Assembly: GCA_022578965.1 (NCBI GenBank)
Contig: MU400528.1
Span: 62,001-126,000 of the forward strand
Origin: Xylaria sp. FL1777
Lineage: Eukaryota; Ascomycota; Sordariomycetes; Xylariales; Xylariaceae
Length of the DNA: 64,000 nucleotides
Reading direction: 5' to 3'
Part shown: in pieces, positions 22,381-33,316 of the stretch
How the letters are laid out: the number at the start of each line of letters is the position of its first letter
Numbering within the stretch: the stretch's first letter is position 1
Translations under genes and position numbers: made by a program
Notes under the pieces: generated by a model
What the model was told of the DNA's origin: nothing
Databases searched by the model: none
The model's input: the letters and a program-made list of their open reading frames with translations, nothing else

Positions 22381-25300
22381 GGCTCTGTAAGGGAGCGCTA
22401 TTATGTCGCGCCAGAAGACTGAGAGCGAGGATCTGAATAAGAGGATAGACGAAGAAAATATCGACGTGGAGTGTTGACCTTGATCCTACCCAGGTAGAAA
22501 GAGGAATTAGACGTGCGCAAGCCAGGAGGAGTGCAGCGGCTGGCTATTATACGCCTGGGTGAATAGGATGGGACGAGTTTCCCAGGAGACCTGATTTACC
22601 TTCACTAGCGTGAGTTAAACAACAAGGATGCCAGGCTCCGGAAAATGCTCTGCTAGAGTACGTACCTGAAGTAGTGTACGTAAAACTTTAAAACAAAGGT
22701 ACAGATGAAAGTTAGCTGCAAACTTACCCACCCAAACCTACATATGCCATGCAACTTTGAGAATGGAGGGCCACCAGCCGAGAAAGTTAGCTTGTCGGCG
22801 TCGGTACCCAACGCGGAAACGGTTACCAGGTTGATATAACAAGACTGGCTTTACGCAGTGCAGTATGACATATCTTGCCCTTTCTGGCGCCGTGGTCTCC
22901 CGTTCTCTTCTATTGAACAGAGTCAAAGATATAGTACGCGCAGTAGCAGACTTGGTGGGTTCGATCGGTGATATCACAACGCTGATGATTGTAGACTTCA
23001 GCGTACCGATCGATCTCAACCGACAGGCTGGAACGGTCGTTCAGGATAGTCTAGGAACATAACGGAGACTGTAATTGTACACTAATGGGGGGCAGCATAA
23101 TGTGCCCCAACTACGGCCCCTCCGAGATCCCATGCATGCTCCATCAGTAGACTGATTACGCGCTGCTATTGGTAAGGCGCATTCCACCAAGCCTCTGTCT
23201 GGCTGAATATCGAAACAATACGATCCTTAGCACAGGGAGGCGTCTGTAGTGTACCCAGCGCACAAGTGGCGAGACAGTGTGCTGTATCCGAATTTGTAGA
23301 CCGAGCAATCGGCGGAGTAGAGATGTCTCTGGTCAGTCGAGAGGCTATGTATATAAAGCCAGTCTGCACTGCCCAGTGAGTTAAATTCCATGGGTCTGTA
23401 TCTATTGTAGTATCACCAGGCGCATGTAATCTGAGAGATCTACTGTACAGTAGAATGCGTCATGGAGCAGGAGGGTACTAAGGAAGCACTACCTGTGTAT
23501 CAAGCCATCTCGTCCGAAGTGAGCGTCAAAGCAGGGATACAGAGTCTTACTTACACTACTGAGTACTACTTCACGCGAAATATGCACGCACAAGGGTCTC
23601 GTCCCAGTGAGGATGGACGGTGGGCAGTTTGTTCCACGGGTAGAATCACGGGTAGTCTGTACTACAGAATCCCACGCTTCCGCCCACGCGTGGGTTGGAT
23701 CATCCAATGCGGCTAGTCCGATCAGCATGGTGTCACTCACGAGGGTTGGCTTTTCATGATCTGCAATGGAAGCCAGATGGAAGGATGGGCGGATCAGTTG
23801 ATGGTGCTCTGTTAAGAGGTGTTGTTGGACGACGTTTCGAGGCTGACAGAAAGACAGTAGCGGAGATCCACCATACTACCCTCCCCCTTCGACCTTGGCA
23901 GTTTAGTGCCGAGTGCCCCGGATATGCCTTTCCAGATCGGGGATGGCCTCAATCGGGAGAACTCAAGACCCTGCATGCCACTGGCCAATGAAAGCTGCTG
24001 AATCGCACACGTTTCTCCCATCAAGGTATGCAATTGGCTAAGGGCAGCAACGACGCCCATACACGTGTAGCTGCCATGGAATTTATTCGCCGTCTACAAC
24101 ACCCCATCGACAGCTGCAGAATACCTTCAGCTCGAGCGTCATTTCACTAAGCAACCGCCAGTGACGTTGGAGAAAACAGCTGAAACAAGACGTAGCCAAG
24201 CCGGTAGGCTGCTTTTGACAGCATCTACAATACCACCGGTACTACTCGGTAACGGTTAGGGATCAGCCAAGAACATCCATTAAATTTTCCGGAAGCTTGG
24301 TATCTCGTAGCTGTTCAAGTTGGTAGGTTAGGTAAGGTACTATATGTACATAGGTAGGTATCACGATAAAAACGTGGTACCCAACTGTATGAAAGGACCT
24401 ACAGTAAAGCAAGGCACCACATACATATAACAATTAGTCCCTTTCGTCTCCATAGCGTAGTATACCGGTAGTAACCAAGCGAAGACAAATATATCCATAG
24501 AGAGCCCGAGTCTGCCCGAGCAATCCGTGGCCAATGAGATTCACGTATTGATACACGCGCTTCTATTTGTAACGACTAGGTATATAACAGGACGACGATA
24601 TTATCTGGTGTAATTCCATACACATCATTGAGCTGAAAACTTCTTGAAGGAACAAAGCCTCGGCACTGCCTCGGGTTTTGGCTGGTTTAGTGACCGATCG
24701 CCACACAACAATGGGTTCACGAACTTTTTGTTCATGGTAATAGTGGCTGCTGCATTACGTAGTAGGTAGGTAGTCTGCCTAGAATATATTACGCAATAAG
24801 TATGTCTCATACTACCTACCTAATGTTATACCGACTTGATGTAGGCTGGAACGAAGTAAAACAAACTGCCCTTGCATCCTTTCAGAGTACCTAACGCTTT
24901 AAGAAGGCTGAAATAAGAAACAAGGGGGGGGAAAGATACCGATAGTACGCCTTCTACGAGGCATTTTTGACAAAGTGAGTGGAATAGTTACTCTAGTTCA
25001 TTAATCTCTGATTTATACCGGGCTATACGGTAGGACATCTAAGTATGGGAGGACCTATCGATTGGACTAGAATTCAAGCTTCTCTTTATCATTAAGATGA
25101 GCTATCTCGCAGAAAAGCCAATAGCATTGCTAAGAAACGAACTCAACTCAATAGATCGTTCACCCAATCACTAGGTACTTCAATCGAATTAGCCTTAAAG
25201 TAAGTCAAAGGAGTTCTGTAGCAAGATTGCTACATGGAGTCTAGGCAACTCTGTGCTTTATTATAGTGTAGTGGCGCGAGTGATAGGACTTCAGTGTATC

Positions 25301-25862
25301 CATCTCCTTATACCTTAGGAAGTCAGTCAAATAACGCGTAACCTTAGGGTATAAGCTTAGGGGAACACATTATAGTGTTCGCCACGACAGAAGTTAAGTC
25401 CACGTGCGCAAGAGCGTAAAGTGTTACGTTACCCGGGTACCGGTACCCCTATAGAACCTTATTTTTAGATTTGTGATGACACTATCTATCAAGAGATAAG
25501 TCAGACTTTAGTAGTACAAGGGGACAGAAAGAAACTTTTACAAACCCCTGGATTAAGTCGTCGACGGAAGTGTTAGAAGCAGTCGTATGGATCAGACGCA
25601 CGCTTATGGAGCCTACACCCACTTGATTGATTTCTATCTGCAAAACTTGTGATTCACTGGTGACAAAAATTCTCTCTCCAAAGGACCACGCCACATTCAT
25701 GCTCTTTCGCCTCGTGGTCGCGGTCGACTGACGCGAATTTTCTTTTGCGATGTGCAGAGCTATATTCCTAGCGTGGCGGACTCCAAGGCAAGCTACTAAC
25801 CATTATCTCACCAATTAAACAGTCATAGCTCAGCATGTGCAAAAGCCGGCAAAGAATGGCCT
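22381..25862. other. Longest intergenic stretch on the left half, no supported gene
   Basis: About 3.5 kb. It holds the phosphate transporter promoter and TAGGTA-type clusters (24330-24362, 24762-24825), plus a CCCGGGTACCGGTACCC palindrome-rich spot at 25432-25448. Frames of 60-98 codons occur, including a 72-codon minus-strand frame with a true ATG at 25700, but none shows a known motif. I cannot exclude a short or non-coding transcript. Confidence 0.5.
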
Positions 25863-27184
25863 CTACACCTCGAGTATCTGATCATCGTCATCCATCTCCT
25901 CTTCGATTTCATGTTCGCCGTTCTTGACCTCCCCGAGCTCCTCCACACGTGACTCTGGCTTCTCATCTGCTTCGTCCCGCATTAGCACCTGGACTAGCTG
26001 CTCGCAAGCATCATGAACGCCCTCGTTCTGTACTCGCGCATGAGTCTCCCTAATAATAGGGTACACATTAACTCCACGCATACGATCCCGAGCCTCGCGT
26101 GTTGTTGATAAGAGTAGCAGGGTTTCGACGTGGGTTTGGATAATATTAGGATCTGAGTCTCGCTGCTTGTCTGGGGGAAGCAGCTGTAGATCCGGCAGCA
26201 TGGCCATCGACTCTTCCAAGTCATATTCTTCGTTGCCTGTGATGGGCAACAAGATGTAAGGTAGAATATCAATGTCGTCTTCGGATATGAAGAGTGGATG
26301 TGACGGCACGTCAAAGGCTACATTTTTTATGGTTGATGCTACCCCTTTTCGCCGGATTTCTGACTTGTGCTCGGTGAAGACCTTGAGCTTCGTAATAGGA
26401 ATGACGCCGTCGTAGTCCTGCCTGCGGACAAAGTGATGGCGTACCTCGGCATGTTTGGTGAGATCGGCGAAAAGATATGATAGATGATCGAAATCAGCGT
26501 GTTTATTGTATGCTGCTTCTTTTACAAAGAGATCAAGTAGCTGGTTTATGACTATGTCATCAGATTTGAGCTCGTCTGGCGGAGGTTGCTTTTTGTGCAC
26601 GATGGAGCTGAACGAATCCGACTTCCCAAGGTTTGCAAGCAGCATAGAAAGAAGGTTGGCATTTGGTTCGACCGGGTTCTATCATCGTATACATTAGTGA
26701 TATTAGATTCCCTTGGTCAGATCGCCCAAGGCTGAAGCTGCAGTCTCGATATAAGCTCATATACTCACAATAATTTGTCTCAGAATCTCAGAAACAAACT
26801 TGTCATCCGAGACCAAATTTTCTAGGATCTCATGATCAGCAGAAAGATTGATGAGAATTGTAATGATATGCTCGGCGATGTTCTGCTCAAGAGATAGCTA
26901 ATTAGTTCACGTTCACGCACCATATTCATGATGACGTAATGCGGGTTCTCTTAACATACTGGCAGATCTTTGATTAAAAGCTTTAAATTGTGAACTGGCT
27001 TGAGATTCTCGCTTTTGAAAATGTCGGGTTGGGATATTGAGTATGGCACAAGATGTTCTGCCGCGATAACTCGAACCTGGGGGTTCGGATCGACTACGAG
27101 GCCGACTAACTACCGAATATTTTGAGATTTAGATAGCACGAAATGGCAATCTTGAAGAATTACCTCTTCTAATTCGGTAGGCAT
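25863..27184 (-). CDS. HGH1: HGH1, chaperone for folding of elongation factor eEF2
   Basis: Armadillo/HEAT-type protein of the HGH1 family (former DUF383/DUF384), which in yeast helps fold eEF2 together with TRiC and Hsp90 partners. Exons on the minus strand are 27184-27164, 27109-26960, 26897-26769 and 26678-25863, all in phase 0, giving 371 residues, the normal family length. Recognisable text: LVVDPNPQVRVIAAEHLVPYS, HIITILINLSAD, SEILRQIINPVEPNANLLSM, MLLANLGKSD, HLSYLFADLTKHAEVR, EIRRKGVASTIKNVAFD (start of the C-terminal domain), ILPYILLPITGNEEYD and LLLLSTTREARDRMR. The C terminus is strongly acidic. The first coding exon is only 21 nt (MPTELEE). The gene is head to head with ENP1, with 385 bp between start codons. 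Confidence 0.93.
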
Positions 27185-27569
27185 ACTTGTAGACTCCTAA
27201 ATGGAGATTTATAGCCTGTAAATATTCGAGCCTATTGCTCGATAATTCGTTGGGGTGGATTGAATCCGGGTGCTGTAGAAGAAGAGCTCGCATGTAGTCG
27301 ATGATGCTGTTGATGGAGGGGCTCACTAACACGGCTTTTCTAATGAAGAGACGATAACACTGATAGCGACTGATAGTGGAGGGGTAGGTGGATGCATAGC
27401 TCAGGATGACATCTTATTGGGCAGGGGTACTGATTTTGAGGAGGGCGCCCCACTCAATTTTTGAATTTTGTAAATTATTAGATTTCCAATCGCAACAGAA
27501 TCCGGGGATATCGAGACACCTTCGACACTGCCTGGAACCACACATCGTTCACCGAAATCTTGCATAACG
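27185..27569. promoter_or_regulatory. Bidirectional promoter of HGH1 and ENP1
   Basis: Only 385 bp separate the two start codons, so the genes must share most of their upstream DNA. The region contains an AT-rich core on the ENP1 side (about 27455-27490, AATTTTTGAATTTTG) that resembles the ribosome-biogenesis element of yeast (A/T-rich RRPE type); the resemblance is loose. Confidence 0.55.
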
Positions 27570-30500
27570 ATGCCGAAAGCAACCACCCCCACCTCGGGGC
27601 GTCGACGCGGCTTAGAAGAGGAGTACCTAGTCGGGTCCGGACTGCTTAAGAACCGGCCCAGCAAATCAAAGTCCAAGTCGCAACAGGACGAGGAGGAAGA
27701 ACGGGACAATGGCTTCATCGATGCTCGCACGAGTAGAAAGATCTTGGATATTGGTCGTCAGCTTGCCGAGGAGGACGCTCCAGCACACCGACCCGAATCT
27801 AGCACCACTACCGGCGGTGCCTTCGGGTTCGACTCGAGGTATGAAGGCGAGGAACAAGATGGACCATACGAGGAAGAAGATCTTTGGGCAGACGACGACG
27901 ACGAAATAATCGAGAACGTAGATGTCGACCCGAACGATCTCCAAACATTTCAACAGTTTCTTCCTTCTGGCTTAGACGAAGATCCATTACTCACCGAAGG
28001 GCCATGGGCGACGACGACGCAGGTACCGTCAGGAGAGGAGCGAGGCACAAGTACCAATCTTGCGGATTTGGTGAGCAGGAGCCACTACTGGATCTTTCTT
28101 TTCTAATATAACTAACGATTCTCTCGTAGATTGTATGTATCTTGAAGCCATTTGTTGATCGGTTCCACGAAGTTTTTGGTCCTATATGCTACATGCGCCT
28201 GCACTTTCCCAAAAGCTCCTGAGAACAAGTCCAATCTTCAGATTATCAGACACGATACCTGACCACCAGATATTTCATAGTTGGCCCGAATTGCTGCTCA
28301 CGAAGCAGGAGAAGACCGACCAGAAGCAATTCCGGATGAAGGGTTTGAATTATCGCCAAAGGTTGTCGAGGTATATAGTAAAATTGGTGTGTACAAAACT
28401 TCCCATGCTTGGTTCCCTCATCTCAATTTGTTGGGCTATTTGTGGAGTTCAGCGCTGATCTTTTCGCAGTGAGTTCAGTCTTGTTTATCGGGGGTTTGCA
28501 GGGCGACGAGACGGCACTGCTCTAGCATCTCCAGGAAAGCGGAACTCGGGGTTCTAACATGTTCTTATTCTGTAGGGACTATTCATGTCTCGTTATAAGT
28601 CGGGGAAACTTCCAAAAGCATTCAAGATTTTACCAACAGTCCCACATGTAAGTTTATTCTAACTCGTTACTCTTTATCTGTTTCATTTTCTACTATCTCG
28701 CCCACACAACCTTGGAATCACTTTCTGGCTAGTAGTCAGGCTTCAGTTACTTGACTTCGAACAGTCTGACTAGTATTCTCTCCTCCTTTCGCATTGTCTA
28801 TTGGACGGTGCTAGGATTCTGTCAAGGCTATTCGAGCATATGAGTTAGAGTGAAGCACTCCAAGTATTGATGTGGTAGACCAAAGCTTGTTTTATTTCCA
28901 AGGTCGCACGTATTCATAACATCTAGTTTCTCCTGCACCCCCAGAAATATCACCCGCACTCCGGATGTGCTGTGGTAACTGAAATAGAAGCTATAATTCC
29001 ACGAGAATACGAAGACTTCTTGGTGATTTTCTCTTCTGAAGCTCCAAATCATGTCCACTTAGCCAATCCTGGTTGATTTGCCCAAATCCTTTTGAAGACA
29101 TCCAGTCACCATAATTGCTTATGTGGACCTTTGACTAACCAAAATTTCTGGTAGTGGGAGGATATTATACAATTAACAAAGCCAGAAGAGTAAGTAGCCC
29201 GGCAGTTTCGCCTTCACCCGATGTTCACACGGAGAAGCCCGAAAGAATTAAATCAACTAAAAACCTCTATGTATAATCACTCACATATGACACAACAGAT
29301 GGACTCCAAATGCGGTATTCGCTAGTACGAAATTGTTCGTGAGCGCTAAGCCTGCTGTGGTGAGGGAGTTTTTAAACATGGTTTTATTGGAACATGTGCG
29401 CGACAATATAGCAGAGGTTGGTCTCTTTTTCCCCGTATTGGTTTATTATAATGACTAACTCCATACTTTTTAGACAAAAAAGCTAAATGTTCATTTGTTT
29501 GATGCCCTTCGTAAGGCGCTGTATAAACCTGCCGCTTTCTTCAGTCAGTAATTCCCGGGTCACTCTCTTCTTGCTTTGGTGATCTTCAGAGTATCAAGGC
29601 TCCTTTCCAAGGTAGATGTATATCTTGGAGTCTTCTCGCAATTTCGAAATATTCGCAAATTCTGCTTAAAATGGCGATTGCTAACTCCGAATTTTATAGA
29701 GGGCATTCTTTTCCCGTGAGTAGCACCGAGGGCGGCGAATACCTCCTCTTCTAGTTGGATCCATGTCCAGAGTCCTATACACTCCTAGGACCCCTCACTT
29801 ATAAAGGAAATTACTGACGCTTTGGCGTAGTCTAGTAGAAAACCATCCAACTCTGAGAGAGGCACATATTTTGAGCGCTGTTCTTAGGTGAGTAAATTCA
29901 AGGTTATACCGATCACTTTGAAGTATTGATCAGAGTAAATACTGACTTTTCTGATTACTTGAAGCCGCGTGTCCATACCAGGTGAGCAAGCTACCTCCAC
30001 AAGGAGACGATAAACAGAGGTAACATGAACATTCGAATTAATGCGTTTTTTTATAGTACTGCATAGTGGTGCTGCCTTGAAAGGCCTGTGCGAGGTAAGA
30101 AATCATACATATGTTTAGGAGAAAATATACTGAACTTTATATAGATTGCTGCACGTGAGGCATCAGCTGGGACCGAGTACGTGTTATTGAGTCTCTGATA
30201 TCCCTTTGACTGGACTACGTCAATGTTTTTCTAGTTTTATAGCAGCTACTGACGCAGAACAGAGGGGGCGGAGCTACAAACATATTCATAAAAACCCTAT
30301 TGGATAAACGCTATGCCCTGCCGTAAGTCCTTCGAATCTATCACCCTTCGTATTTCATCGCGTAACTAACCAGTATGGAACAACTAGGTGGCAAGTGGTT
30401 GACTCATTGGTCTTCCATTTTCTGCGGTTTCGCAATACTGATCCCGCCTCTGTTACAGAGGCTGATGTGATGAATACTGGGGAGCGTGCTGCCACACAAG

Positions 30501-30952
30501 CAAAATTGCCAGTAATATGGCATCAAACATGTATGCTCATATCTTCAATGAACTACCTCCTCACAATACCCCAGTGATAGCTAACTAACTGGTAATATAG
30601 TATTATCATTCGCAATACGGTACAAGAATGAGATAACTGAAGACCAGGTTAGTTATATTGAGGTTCTTGTCCCGTTGTCTTTTAGCTGCGTGATCGGAGC
30701 AAACGCCGTTTCGTCTGGACTTTCTTGGCTCCTGCATGTTTCTGTAACCCATGCGAATCTCAAGGTAACGACAAGCACTGACTCACGGGTTCCGAACAGC
30801 GTGAACTTCTGCTAGATCTGCTTCTATCTCACGGCCATTCTAAGATCGGGCCGGAGATCAGAAGGGAATTGTTAGCAGGACGTGGGCGAGGCGTTGTTGC
30901 AGAGCCCCAAGGCCCCGCGCTAGATGGAGACGACACCATGTTGATTGACTAA
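27570..30952 (+). CDS. ENP1: ENP1/bystin, 40S ribosome biogenesis factor, 16 predicted exons
   Basis: Nuclear protein of the bystin family needed for 20S pre-rRNA processing and 40S export. Exons: 27570-28070, 28130-28132, 28281-28388, 28576-28647, 29155-29189, 29299-29416, 29474-29543, 29700-29715, 29831-29887, 29965-29981, 30057-30094, 30145-30176, 30263-30322, 30388-30530, 30601-30647 and 30800-30952, giving 489 residues. The N terminus is charged and low-complexity with an acidic block; the bystin domain runs from about 165: NLADL-I-LARIAAHE, YKSGKLPKAFKILP, HWEDIIQLTKPEEW, FVSAKPAVVREFLNMVLLE, ILFPLVENHPTLREAHILS, GGATNIFIKTLLDKRYALP, VVDSLVFHFLRF. The gene has 15 introns, including one of 507 bp (28648-29154), and exons of 16 and 17 nt. 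The end of the third exon is uncertain: family alignment suggests one residue fewer than the GT donor chosen here. Exon joins otherwise follow conserved residues. Confidence 0.93.
28130..28132 (+). other. Predicted 3-nt microexon (ATT, Ile) of ENP1
   Basis: The bases ATT are preceded by a full acceptor (CTAAC branch site at 28112-28116, then CTCTCGTAG) and followed by a full donor (GTATGT). Including it gives LADLI, which is what bystins have (human LADLIMEK, from memory); skipping it removes the conserved isoleucine but keeps the frame. Confidence 0.6.
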
Positions 30953-33316
30953 TGGGTGGGCGAGGCGGACAAAAGCCATGTTGGAGGGTTGCGATTGTTA
31001 ATGAAGGACGAAAAGCGGAATGCTTGCGGCTCAGCCCCATGAAAAAAGACTGAGGGGTAACAAGACGACACTGATACAACGTGTAATGAACTTCAGGGTA
31101 CACTGAACGGAATGGGATTCCTCGGCGTTTAGGTATTTTCTGTCACGTCGAGACTGACGATAGATAGCAATCACGTATTACGACTAACAATATGGGACGT
31201 GCTTGTTCAACAATCGGATGTAGATCTAGTAAATGTGTCGCCTATAGTCTGCGAAAGGCTTTAGCGTAATAAATGGTATGAGGACTTGAGTCTGCTATTA
31301 GGCTATAGAATCTTAAGCAGCCCACTTCGAGCTGAGGCTTTCTAGAGGTCAAATGTCTGAACGACAACATTGATACCATCCAATAGGCCTTAATAGACTC
31401 TTCGGAAGCAAAAGCTCACAAGTGGCTCAGGCACAATGCCTCACATCAGCTTAGCCCATCCGGCAGCTTTTGAAGGAGGGTAAGAGGCACAAAACAGCTT
31501 TCTTTTTTTATATTCTCTTAGGCATTTCTTCCTAGATATAATTACTATCCTGGCTAGTGCAGATGCACTCATTCGACTATTAAAGATGGGATGTGAAGCC
31601 ATGGGTCGGCCCGCACTGTTGATCTGTCTTGGAAGACGCAAGAAATGGTGGGTTTAATTGTTCGTCTCGAGGACCTACTTGTACAAGATGGGACTTATGT
31701 AAGGATAATAATTCCTTTAGCTGTATGTAAGCTGGACTCTAGACTTGAGTTGTAACTAACCCCTTTCTTGAAAGAATCGTTGATTGCTAGTGTAATTTGC
31801 GAAGGTAAGAGGGCCGTTGCTTGGCTACTTTAGTACGGTATTGAAGACTCCCCTCACCAATCCCGTTGACTACGGTAGATAGATCGTGACGATCTCCCTC
31901 GCGTACCTGGATCGCCACTAATTAGTAGTGGGCTCAGCACCCTGCATACCTCCGGGACGCCACCTTCTCGAAAAGAGCCGCCAACTACCGGTAACGAAAG
32001 CCAAGTGGCTAGGACTAGGTAATCTATAACGATTGAGACAGCCCTCTCGTTGATGAACTTGTCCAAAAAAGTCTCTCAAGAGAAAGGGCTGCAATTGAGC
32101 TCGTATGAAGAGATGGCTTGATCTGGGGTAGCTCTCGTACGAAACCTTAGGCACGGTACCTATCGGGTAGATTGAGTAAACGTATCGGCTGGTTCTTCCT
32201 CATTTGGCGGCACATATCGTGTTTTTCTAAGGGCTTATTCCAACACTTGTTTGCTCTGGTTAACTCCTTATTTTTTTATCAATTGCCCTCGTAACAGTGT
32301 AGGTACTGGTACATCTTTCCTTGTTTGTGCTTGATGGTCTCCAAGCTCCTAAGCACAGCACAGACAGCGATAACAAATCTAACAGCAACTATCTCCTGTG
32401 ATCTTAAGATTGTTGTACTTCGTACCATCTTGGAATTGCTTCTTTGAACTTATCCTGATACGTGAGTAAAGCTTGGAGTGGCAGCCAATCGGGCGACGCG
32501 ACAAGCGGGGTGCCAAGCTGGTTAGACTGGCCTCTCAGAGAACAGATAAAAGAAAAAAATTAAGGGTATTATTCTAGGGGCTGATTGGCTGATAGACACA
32601 GCGAAAGCAGTTCGGCGATATAATTGGAGAGGGCCATGTACTACACCATGGTGACTTGCATGCCTATTTGATCATCTTCAAGTTAGGTACCCAAAGGGAA
32701 AAATTTAAACTACCTAAGGCTACCTAGGTAGTATCTCCTATCAACCTAGCTGGTACCTGGGTAGCCTCCCGAGGTCTCTTCTCATCTCCCTAAGGTACTA
32801 CCAGCACTTGTCATGAGGTAGGTACCACCATGTAGCCTTCCTACCTGGTGCATTGTAATGTACATTGCCTGCACTAGAACTAACTCCCTCTTACACCGTT
32901 TAAGTCCTTAGGTAATCCGACCCCCTGAAAACTCTGTGCTGTCCAAGCCCATTTGTGTATTCTCAGCCTGGGTGGCCACGGTCTTTGATTCTTTCAATAC
33001 GCCGACCTATAACTTCTGCGCGCAAGATACCCACAAATAAGAGAGGACTGGAGGCTCGCATTGATCGCCAGTTGCATGTTCACGTACTACTTGTCCACCC
33101 TTTTTCTTGGTATTTGCCGTATTCCCAAGCTCACCACCGACTCTTTCCATCTTCATCAAGTCTCGTCTTCTATTGGGCAATTCTTCTGGTGTTGGGGAAT
33201 TGCCGAAGCTCACATTGGCACCAATCGAGACTCCACCTACAGTTATCAGTTATCCCATCAACCGCCACGAGATAGCCATTGTCACTCTAGTAGAAGCGCG
33301 GTCCATATAATCAATC
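30953..33316. other. Intergenic region upstream of the GATA-factor gene
   Basis: About 2.4 kb with no supported gene; frames reach only about 80-110 codons and lack motifs. From 32685 to 32840 there is a dense run of CCTAGGTA, GGTACC and CCTACCTA motifs. Most of the last kilobase probably acts as promoter and long 5' leader for the GATA-factor gene. Confidence 0.5.

Noticed and set aside
22381..22700. Search for CACGTG phosphate-control sites upstream of the phosphate transporter
   Set aside because: None was seen in the proximal 300 bp; only partial ACGTG text occurs.
25482..25700. 72-codon minus-strand frame with a true ATG downstream of HGH1
   Set aside because: The translation looks protein-like but too short to judge; no homologous motif and no partner exon found.
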